Source: an uncultured Chitinophaga sp. (GTDB lineage Bacteria > Bacteroidota > Bacteroidia > Chitinophagales > Chitinophagaceae). From it: a DNA stretch of 7,029 bases. Positions 1 to 6,300 of the stretch are shown here, piece by piece. The notes under the pieces are model-generated. The model ran no database searches and was not told where the DNA came from. It saw only the letters and a program-made list of their open reading frames with translations. Both the position numbers and the translations under genes were made by a program. The stretch covers positions 1-7,029 of the forward strand of contig NZ_CALNBI010000243.1 of assembly GCF_937874145.1 (NCBI RefSeq). Reading direction: 5' to 3'. Position 1 is the first letter of the stretch. Each line of letters begins with the position of its first letter.

Positions 1-245
1 CCGCCACCGCCGCGGTCGTAACCGCCGCCGCCGCCACCACGGTTGAAGCCACCGCCTCCACCGCCACGGTCATAGCCGCCACCGCCGCGATCGTATCCGC
101 CGCCACGGTCGTAGCCACCGCCACCGCCGCCGCGGTCATATCCGCCACCGCGATTGCCGCCGCCGTAACCGCCGCCGCCACGGTCATAACCACCACCGCC
201 GCCGCCGTAGCCGCCACGATCGCGATTGTACCCGCCGCCGCCTTC
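1..245 (-). repeat. Degenerate tandem repeat encoding GGYDRGGG-like units
   Basis: Within the glycine-rich gene this stretch consists of degenerate tandem units of about 15-30 bases. On the plus strand they read as CCGCC/CCACC blocks separated by CGGTCGTA, CGGTCATA or CGATCGTA, which are the reverse complements of Tyr-Asp-Arg codons. The units vary in length by whole codons, as expected if slippage or recombination changed copy number under selection for the frame. A second family, encoding EGGGYTPRN, lies just upstream in the gene at about 282-449. Confidence 0.8.
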
Positions 246-596
246 TCCGCGGTCGCGGTTGAAGTCACGGTCACGGTTGAAGTCGCGGTATCCGCCGCCG
301 CCTTCGTTACGCGGGGTGTATCCGCCGCCCTCGCGGTTAAATGTTCCTTCACGGTTGAAATTTCCACCTTCGTTGCGGGGTGTGTAACCGCCGCCTTCTC
401 CACGGGGAGTATAGCCGCCGCCTTCGCTACGCGGGCGATAGCCGCCTTCGGGTCGTGGATTGTTGTAAGGTGGTTCTCCGTCTTTGCCAAATTCGGGTTT
501 CTTGGAATAACCGCCGTCCTGGTCTTGGTTGGGTTCTTGCGGATCTCTGTAGCCAGGAGAATACTTTCGGGGGCGTTCGTTTCTCTCAAAATTCAT
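1..596 (-). CDS. Gly/Arg/Tyr-rich low-complexity protein, N-terminal part (runs off left edge)
   Basis: An open frame of 198 codons starts at the ATG at 596-594 and is still open at base 1, so only the N-terminal part is visible. Residues 1-50 are polar and rich in Pro, Glu, Asp and Asn, starting MNFERNERPRKYSPGY. Residues about 50-105 hold imperfect copies of EGGGYTPRN. Residues about 105-117 are RDFNRDRDFNRDR, and residues 118-198 are glycine runs broken by YDRGGG, YNR and FNR units. No signal peptide, membrane segment or folded domain is visible. Gly codons alternate between GGC, GGT and GGA while the frame stays open, which argues for a real protein rather than a chance GC-rich repeat. 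Bacteroidota rRNA pseudouridine synthases of the RluB/RsuA type often carry a disordered Arg/Gly-rich N-terminal extension of this kind, so this may be such an enzyme with its catalytic domain beyond the edge. That is inference; another RGG-type RNA-binding protein fits equally well. There is no clear Shine-Dalgarno; the bases before ATG are AAGTAAG. Confidence 0.8.
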   Translation of the reverse strand, partial: MNFERNERPRKYSPGYRDPQEPNQDQDGGYSKKPEFGKDGEPPYNNPRPEGGYRPRSEGGGYTPRGEGGGYTPRNEGGNFNREGTFNREGGGYTPRNEGGGGYRDFNRDRDFNRDRGEGGGGYNRDRGGYGGGGGGYDRGGGGYGGGNRGGGYDRGGGGGGYDRGGGYDRGGGGYDRGGGGGGFNRGGGGGGYDRGGG

Positions 597-635
597 CTTA
601 CTTGATTAAAGCGTGTTTGAAGCAATTTTTCAATG

Positions 636-653
636 ATTTCATGAAAATGAAAT
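636..653 (-). promoter_or_regulatory. Hairpin/palindrome in the leader of the glycine-rich gene
   Basis: ATTTCAT (636-642) and ATGAAAT (647-653) are perfect inverted arms around a four-base loop. Inside them sits the exact 10-base palindrome TTTCATGAAA (637-646). The element lies about 40 bases before the predicted start codon, within the proposed leader. It could be an operator or a weak AT-rich RNA hairpin. Elements this short also occur by chance in AT-rich DNA. Confidence 0.25.
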
Positions 654-805
654 TCACCTACTTGTTTAAACTAAAATGATTAAAATTTTATTATTTCATC
701 CGCCGGCGCGTAACCTGCATAACGTCAGGATGATTGATTATGTTCAATATGGTCCGGCTTCCGTTTAATGCTATTTAATTTTCTCTACTTATGTTAATGG
801 AATCG

Positions 806-837
806 CAAAGATAATTTAGCGCCGCATTGCGTAACAA
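806..837 (-). promoter_or_regulatory. Predicted Bacteroidota-type promoter for the glycine-rich gene
   Basis: Read on the minus strand, TATCTTTG at 813-806 matches the Bacteroidota -7 consensus TAnnTTTG exactly. A TTG at 837-835 lies 21 bases upstream, where a -33 element is expected. Transcription would start near base 800 and give a leader of about 200 bases before the ATG at 596. I found no other exact TAnnTTTG match on the minus strand between 600 and 1312. The motif is short and the call rests on sequence alone. Confidence 0.45.
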
Positions 838-938
838 TTTTATCGCGGAAAATTTCTAATTAATCCTCACCTCCAGCTCGACAGGAATGTTTAAAGGTAG
901 TTCTGGCAAATGGTTAACTGGATAACATCCAAACCGCG

Positions 939-960
939 CTTATAGGGCTACCGTTATAAG
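939..960. repeat. Inverted repeat CTTATA...TATAAG
   Basis: CTTATA (939-944) and TATAAG (955-960) are perfect inverted arms separated by ten bases. In RNA the loop could close further by a GG/CC pair. There is no adjacent T-run on either strand to make it a convincing terminator. Confidence 0.3.
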
Positions 961-1062
961 ACCTGGTAAAAATATTTTTGCCTTGAGATACACCTGAATA
1001 ATTTTCATGATAAGTTTTTCAATTCTTATTCATAGCACCAGGATAAATTTTCTTCACCGCGC

Positions 1063-1102
1063 CAGTGAACATTCACTGATTTTGGCACCCACACAGTGCC
1101 AA
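1063..1102. repeat. Two adjacent perfect inverted repeats
   Basis: CAGTGAACATTCACTG at 1063-1078 has 7-base arms around a central CA. Three bases further on, TTGGCAC (1082-1088) and GTGCCAA (1096-1102) form a second perfect 7-base pair around a 7-base loop. Both lie about 210-250 bases downstream of the AIM24-family stop. As RNA they would form two tandem stem-loops; as DNA they could be operator-like sites. No long T-tract follows on either strand. Confidence 0.35.
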
Positions 1103-1250
1103 GCGCTGTTCCCATGTAATATACAAAAAATCCGGTGTATCCGGTCAAGCCTCCGGGCAATATTAGCACAATACTACCAATCCAATCGTTAATTTTTTGC
1201 AAAAATGGTATAAACGGAAGGATTTTCGCATTGAAATGCGCAATCAAGTT

Positions 1251-1293
1251 GGCGCCCGCCCGCCCAGGGTTCCCCCTCAGGCCGACAGGCGCC
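1251..1293 (-). terminator. GC-rich stem-loop just after the AIM24-family gene, possible terminator
   Basis: An outer pair of GGCGCC blocks (1251-1256 and 1288-1293) encloses an inner hairpin. The inner arms are GCC (1262-1264) with AGGG (1266-1269), pairing with CCCT (1274-1277) and GGC (1280-1282). The structure begins 20 bases after the stop codon at 1315-1313, where a transcript end is expected. On the minus strand it is not followed by a T-run, so it may be a transcript-stabilising 3' hairpin or a factor-dependent end rather than a classic intrinsic terminator. Confidence 0.35.
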
Positions 1294-1312
1294 GATATTA
1301 ATGCGTTGATTA

Positions 1313-2098
1313 TCAATCTCCATCGAGCAGGTTGCCTATGCCGCCCAGGATACCCCCTTCTTCCTTCCGCGCGCCAGTGCCATAAGCCAGCACCCGGCTC
1401 GCCAGGCGACTGATCGGCAGGCTCTGCAGCCACACCTTCCCAGGCCCGCGCATCACCGCGAAAAACAGCCCCTCGCCACCGAATACCATGTTCTTCACCC
1501 CGCGCACAAACTCAATGTCGAAATCCACCTGCTGGGTGTAAGCCACCACGCAACCGGTATCCACTTTCAACACCTCACCAGGCGCCAGCTCCTTCTCGAT
1601 CACATAACCGCCCGCATGCACGAACGCCAGGCCATCGCCCTCCAGCTTCTGCATGATGAAACCCTCACCGCCGAAGATCCCCGTCCCCAGCTTGCGCTGA
1701 AACTCGATCCCGACATTCACCCCGCGCGCCGCGCAAAGAAACGCGTCCTTCTGGCAAATAATCTTGCCGCCCAGCAACCGCAGGTCCATCGGGATAATCT
1801 TGCCAGGATAGGGCGACGCGAAGCTCACGCGTTGCTTGCCATGGCCCACGTTCGTAAAACAAGTAATAAAAAGGCTCTCCCCCGTAATCAGCCGCTTACC
1901 GGCAGACATTATTTTCCCGAAGATGCCCTGCTTGCCGCCGGATCCATCCCCGAATAGGGTCTCCATCTTAATAGCCTGGTCCATCATCATGAAACTGCCG
2001 GCCTCGGCAACGGCGCTCTCGTTGGGGTCCAGCTCGATCTCCACGATCTGCATCTCCTCCCCGTGTATTTTATAGTCTATCTCGTGACTGTTCAGCAT
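1313..2098 (-). CDS. AIM24 / TIGR00266 family protein
   Basis: This is a complete 261-residue protein, the usual length for the bacterial TIGR00266 branch of the AIM24 family. Family features are clear: an opening HEIDYKIHGEEMQIVEIELD, then AEAGSFMMM (31-39), FGDGSG (49-54), GESLF (73-77), a QKDAFLCAA core (116-124), and the paired motif FGGEG at 142-146 and 206-210. The two FGGEG halves reflect the internal repeat of the beta-rich fold. A short Gly-rich C-terminal tail (249-261) follows. There is no signal peptide or membrane segment, so it is probably cytoplasmic or peripherally attached to the membrane. The family is named for a yeast mitochondrial protein; the bacterial members have no established biochemical activity, so no reaction is assigned. 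The ATG at 2098-2096 is chosen because it puts the HEIDYKI opening at the N-terminus. The next gene upstream ends 42 bases away. The gene is GC-rich with strong third-position bias. Confidence 0.9.
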   Translation of the reverse strand: MLNSHEIDYKIHGEEMQIVEIELDPNESAVAEAGSFMMMDQAIKMETLFGDGSGGKQGIFGKIMSAGKRLITGESLFITCFTNVGHGKQRVSFASPYPGKIIPMDLRLLGGKIICQKDAFLCAARGVNVGIEFQRKLGTGIFGGEGFIMQKLEGDGLAFVHAGGYVIEKELAPGEVLKVDTGCVVAYTQQVDFDIEFVRGVKNMVFGGEGLFFAVMRGPGKVWLQSLPISRLASRVLAYGTGARKEEGGILGGIGNLLDGD

Positions 2099-2124
2099 AG
2101 GTTGTTGGCGTTTTTTGTCTTGCC

Positions 2125-2132
2125 CAAAATTA
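2125..2132 (-). promoter_or_regulatory. Possible -7 box for the AIM24-family gene
   Basis: On the minus strand TAATTTTG (2132-2125) fits the Bacteroidota -7 consensus TAnnTTTG, 26 bases before the ATG at 2098. Transcription would start near 2118, giving a leader of about 20 bases. No TTG is found at the expected -33 distance, which would fall inside the end of the esterase gene, so the call is weaker than the one near 806. Confidence 0.35.
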
Positions 2133-2140
2133 CATGCATT

Positions 2141-3241
2141 TTACCTTATCGCTTGGGATTTTTTCATCAGTTTCCGCAACTGCGGCATCATCGCCTCCAC
2201 CTGCCGCATAAAGCCCAGGTCCGTCAGGTGCACCCCGTCGATCGTAGCCTCATGATCCTGCCCGATCAGGTTGTCGGCCGACAAATAATACAGCTGTTTA
2301 TACCCTTCCGATTTCAACTTCGTATATGCTTCCCTGATAGCCTTATTTTTATCTACAGTAACCTGCCCGATCTTCTGGTCGAAATAACCGTTCTCCCTTT
2401 TCACCGTCTCTACCAGCAGCACCGGCACTTCCGGCCGCTTGTCCAGCAAATGTTTGATGAACGGATACGCCCGCTCCTTTACTTCTTCCACGGTCGGGTT
2501 CGGAATGCAATCCAGCACAAACAAAGATGCGGGCATTTCCGCGAGCAGCTCCGCCACCGGGAATTCCATCTTGCCGTTCCCGCTAAAGCCCAGGTTCACC
2601 ACGTCCCAACCGGTCCGCCGTTGCAGGATGGAAGAATATGACATCCCCGCCCTGCTGGCCGAAGCGCCCTGCAGGATGCTGGAACCATAAATCACCATGC
2701 GGTGCGTGGTGTCGATCTTCGGACTGGCCGATCTCCTCAACTCCGCTTCCGGCGCCACGCCGATCTGGAGGGAGGTGATTTCGTTGTAGGTGGGGAGATA
2801 CAGCATATACTGCCGCATCTGCCCGTCCATATTGCTGATGAGCGTATTTGTATTCGCAGTGTCTTTATCGCCCGGACGGCCCACGCCCACCCATTGCCAT
2901 TTCCCGTTGTTCCAGGCGTAGAGGTCCAGCCCGCTGTGGCAGATCGGCGGGATATTGGCGTGATAGAGCCCTCTGCGGAGGTTCCACTTCGCGCTGATAT
3001 ACGTGCTGTTCGTCTCGAAAAGTACGGCGATGCCGGAGCTGTGTTTCGACAGGTTCTTCACCGCGGGCGTCAGCGCCCGGTCCTGCGTGGAGTCTAGCCG
3101 CTGGTAAACGGGGCTCGTGGGCAGGCCTTTGCCTACGATCTGGAATTGGCGCGCGTCGGTATAACGGGCATTGTCCTGGCCGGAAGCCACGGCCCAGCTG
3201 CTTCCTGCCATCAGCAGGGTAAGTATCCAGTTTTTAATCAT
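2141..3241 (-). CDS. Secreted SGNH/GDSL-like hydrolase (GxDLY type), probable carbohydrate or acyl esterase
   Basis: This is a complete 366-residue protein with a Sec-type signal peptide: MIKN, a hydrophobic core at about 5-16, and AVA at 17-19, so cleavage is likely after residue 19. No lipobox Cys is present, so it is probably periplasmic or secreted. Residues about 25-180 form the beta-sandwich that precedes SGNH domains in this group, with the signature GLDLY at 104-108. The hydrolase domain spans about 181-355. Block I is YGSSILQG with Ser188 as probable nucleophile (GSS replaces GDS, usual in this branch). Block II is NLGFSGN (217-222), and Asn222 or Asn248 may serve the oxyanion hole. 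The last block DGVH supplies Asp335 and His338. Relatives are annotated as acetyl-xylan or other deacetylating esterases; the substrate here is unknown. It sits behind an efflux operon but is cut off from it by a terminator. No Shine-Dalgarno is evident before the ATG, only T-rich sequence. Confidence 0.9.
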   Translation of the reverse strand: MIKNWILTLLMAGSSWAVASGQDNARYTDARQFQIVGKGLPTSPVYQRLDSTQDRALTPAVKNLSKHSSGIAVLFETNSTYISAKWNLRRGLYHANIPPICHSGLDLYAWNNGKWQWVGVGRPGDKDTANTNTLISNMDGQMRQYMLYLPTYNEITSLQIGVAPEAELRRSASPKIDTTHRMVIYGSSILQGASASRAGMSYSSILQRRTGWDVVNLGFSGNGKMEFPVAELLAEMPASLFVLDCIPNPTVEEVKERAYPFIKHLLDKRPEVPVLLVETVKRENGYFDQKIGQVTVDKNKAIREAYTKLKSEGYKQLYYLSADNLIGQDHEATIDGVHLTDLGFMRQVEAMMPQLRKLMKKSQAIR

Positions 3242-3254
3242 GTCGAAAAATAAT

Positions 3255-3286
3255 AAAAAAAAACCGTCCCGAAGAGTCGGGACGGT
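3255..3286 (-). terminator. Intrinsic terminator of the efflux operon
   Basis: ACCGTCCCGA (3263-3272) and TCGGGACGGT (3277-3286) form a perfect 10-base stem around a 4-base loop. On the minus strand the stem runs into eight more T residues (3262-3255). This is a textbook rho-independent terminator for transcripts coming from the RND gene, whose stop codon lies 50 bases upstream. The plus strand has no T-run after the hairpin, so it acts in the minus direction only. Confidence 0.92.
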
Positions 3287-3309
3287 ACTAGTTAACCTAC
3301 AACTGTTAC

Positions 3310-3333
3310 ACTGTTTGCTCTGATAAAAACAGT
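3310..3333 (-). repeat. Second hairpin directly after the RND stop codon
   Basis: ACTGTTT (3310-3316) and AAACAGT (3327-3333) are perfect 7-base inverted arms around a 10-base loop. They begin 3 bases after the RND gene's TAA. The hairpin is AT-rich and lies 23 bases before the strong terminator. It may assist termination or protect the 3' end of the efflux mRNA. Confidence 0.4.
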
Positions 3334-3336
3334 TTC

Positions 3337-6300
3337 TTAATTCATCGACACCTTGTCCGGATGCCTGGCATGTTCGTCATGCTGCGCATCTTCGGGGTGA
3401 TTGAAGAAATGATATGGGCGCGGTGAAATATAGTTCGGGTCATGCAGTTTTCTCACGGTGTCTTTCTTCATGAACAGCTTGAGGATGAGCACGAGGAAGG
3501 GAACATATTTCAGCCCGCGGGGGAGATTGTAAAGGTCGAGCACGTCGATGCAGCGCTTGTTCATGGCATACATCACGGGCACCAGGATCAGCGTCAGGAA
3601 GGTGGCGAAGATCAGGCCGAACACCATCGTCCAGGCGAGCGGGCCCCAGAAGGCTACGTTGTCGCCGCCGAAAAACAGGTGCGGGTTGAACTCGTCGAAC
3701 AGCTTCCAGAAGTCGATATTGAGGCCTACCGCCAGCGGAACGAGGCCAAGGATGGCCGCGATGGCGGTGAGGATTACCGGCGTCATACGGGTACGGCCGC
3801 CTTCTACCACGGCTTCGTTGTACGGTACGTTCTGCTGTACCAGCAGGTCGGTGAATTCCACGAGTACGATACCGTTCCTGGCCACAATCCCTGCAAGCGC
3901 CATGATACCTACGCCGGTCATGACGATGGAGATATCCATTCCGAAGATGGCGAATCCGAGGAACACCCCGATGATGGAGAAAAGGATCTCCAGGAAAATA
4001 ACGAGGGCGCGGCCTACGGAGTTGAACTGCGTCACCATGATGAGGAAAATGAGGCCTACCGCACCTACCATCGCCAGCAGGAGGAAGTTCATGGTCTCGG
4101 CCTGGTCTTCCTGCTCACCTGTCATTTTTACGGTGATGCCGTCGGGCGGGTTGAAATCGGACACGGCGCTGGTGATTTCCGCTACCACTTCGTTTGCGTT
4201 GTACCCGGTGAGTACGTTTGAATACAGCGTTACCACCCGCTTTTCGTCTTTGTGTTTGATACCCGCATAAGTATTGCTATATCGGATATCGGCTACGGCG
4301 CTCAGGGGTACCTGGCGGATCTGGCCGCCCATGTTCATATCACGGTAGGTCAGGTTCAGGTTCATGAGGGTGTTGATATTGTTCCGCTGGTCTTCTTTCA
4401 AACGAACGGTAATATCATATTCGTCGTCCGGGTCACGGAACTTGGATGCTTCCACGCCGGCGAGCGCGATACGCAAAGCGGTACCGATCTGACCGGTGGA
4501 AATACCTTCGCGGTTGGCGCGCTCCCGGTCGATGTTCACCACGATCTCGGGCTTGTTGCTCTGGAAGTCGCTTTTCAGCTCTTCCACGCCGCCGATCTGC
4601 AGGCTGTCGAGGTAACGCTTCAATCTTTCGGAAGTCATCGCCAGCTGGTCAAATTCATCGCCGGAGATTTCGATGTTGATGGGTTTGCCTGTGGGAGGGC
4701 CGCCCTGTTCCTGTTCCACGGTAATATCCGCGCCGGGAATGCCTTTCACGGCCTGGCGCACTTTGTCGAGATACTCGAGGGTCGACTGGCCGTTACGTTT
4801 GGAGAACTCCACGAAAGCGACGGTCACCTTGCCCTTATGGGGGTAGTTGCCCTGGTCCATCTGCGAGGGATCGGTTGCGCCGATGGCCACGTTGGAGATG
4901 ATGGATTTCACGAGCGGGTTGTTCTTGCCCACTACTTTGGTGATGCGCTGCTCGATGATATTGGTGATCGAATCCGTCGTTACCTGGTCGGTACCGTTCG
5001 GCAATTCGAGGTATGCGTAGATGAAGTTGGGATCTGCGGTCGGGAAGAACACTACTTTCGGACTGCGGATACCGGTGATCACGATGCTGAATACGAGAAG
5101 CCCGAAAGTGCCTACGAGCGCCCATACCGGCCTCCATCCCACCAGGAACCACTCCAGGATGCGGCGGTAACGGTTTTGTACGCGCGGCCAGATGTTGGAC
5201 TGGAATTTCCGCGCCACGCCGCCGAGCCAGAACCGCTCGATGGTGATGAGGAGCCAGATGAATACCACAAGGTTCCCCGCGCCCATGCTTCCGCCGTAAC
5301 CGATCAGTGCCGCCACGCCAAACACGATGGTCAGAATGGTGAACTTGCGGTTCCAGGTCGGTTTGGGATGGTCTTCCCCTTCGTGACGGTCCATAAAGTC
5401 CACCGCGAACACCGGGTTGATGATATACGCCACGAACAGCGAAGCCAACAGGGTTACGATCAGCGTCATCGGCAGGAAGTACATGAACTTACCGATGATT
5501 CCGGGCCAGAACAGCAGTGGGAAGAATGGCGCCAGTACGGTCATCGTTCCGGAGAAAACCGGCAGGAACACCTCGCCCGCCGCGATCTTGGCGGCTTTAA
5601 CGATGCCGAGGTCTTTCCGTTCGTAGAATATCCGGTGCACGTTCTCGATCACCACGATGGCGTCGTCCACCACGATCCCCAGCGCCAGCAGGAAGGAGAA
5701 CAGCACCATCATGTTGAGGGTGAAGCCCAGGGCCGGCATGAAAAGGAAGGCGATGAACATGGAGATGGGTACGGAAGCGGCTACGAACAAGGCGTTCACC
5801 GCACCCATGAAGAACATCAGTACAACGGTTACCAGGATGAAGCCGATGATGATGGTATTGATAAGGTCGTGCAGGGTGATGCGGGTGGCATCGCTCTGGT
5901 CGGCCGTGATGGTCACTTCGAGGCCTTTGGGCAGCAGGTTGGCTTTCGCGTCTTCCACCAGCGCCAGGATCTTATCGGAGGCGTTGATCAGGTTTTCGCC
6001 GCTGCGCTTGATAACGTTCAGGGTAACCACCGACTTGCCGTTGAGGCGGGCATAACTTTCCTGTTCTTTATGCGAATCCACTACTTCGGCGATATCGCGG
6101 AGGTACACCACCGCGCCGGAAGCCCCGCGCACCACGATGTCGCGGATCAGGTTGGGATCTTTATACTCGCCTTTCACCGCGAGGGAACGTTTCATGCCGT
6201 CGATACGCACAAGGCCGCCGGAGATGGTCCTGTTCTCGTTTGCCACGGCCATCATCACGTCTTCAAAACTGATTTTGGCCGCGTCCATTTTGTATTTGTC

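Larger units (their letters stand above)
597..1312. other. 716-base AT-rich intergenic region, no convincing gene
   Basis: This is the spacer between the AIM24-family stop codon and the start of the glycine-rich gene. It is clearly more AT-rich than the flanking genes. Short open frames exist on both strands but lack the high third-position GC of the neighbours. It holds the predicted promoter at 806-837, the leader palindrome at 636-653, and inverted repeats at 939-960, 1063-1078, 1082-1102 and 1251-1293. I see no tRNA, rRNA, CRISPR or insertion sequence. A small RNA in the 860-1110 part, where the repeats cluster, is possible but not shown. Confidence 0.7.

Noticed and set aside
1..245. Repeats considered as a CRISPR array or non-coding satellite
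   Set aside because: Units are short, irregular and contiguous with no unique spacers, and they keep one open reading frame throughout, so they are coding repeats.
380..679. 99-codon plus-strand frame across the start of the glycine-rich gene
   Set aside because: It overlaps the repeat-rich minus-strand gene and runs into its AT-rich leader. The translation changes character abruptly at the gene boundary and shows no domain.
973..980. TATTTTTG on the plus strand, a match to the Bacteroidota -7 box
   Set aside because: No TTG lies at the -33 distance and no plus-strand gene follows, so it is most likely a chance match in AT-rich sequence.
1026..1433. 135-codon minus-strand frame overlapping the end of the AIM24-family gene
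   Set aside because: Its first part is an out-of-frame copy of the AIM24 coding sequence, and the remainder lies in the AT-rich spacer without the high third-position GC of real genes nearby. No family is recognisable, although a hydrophobic stretch around 1100-1180 is present.
2702..3097. 131-codon plus-strand frame inside the esterase gene
   Set aside because: It is antisense to a well-supported SGNH hydrolase with signal peptide and catalytic motifs, and its translation has no recognisable features.
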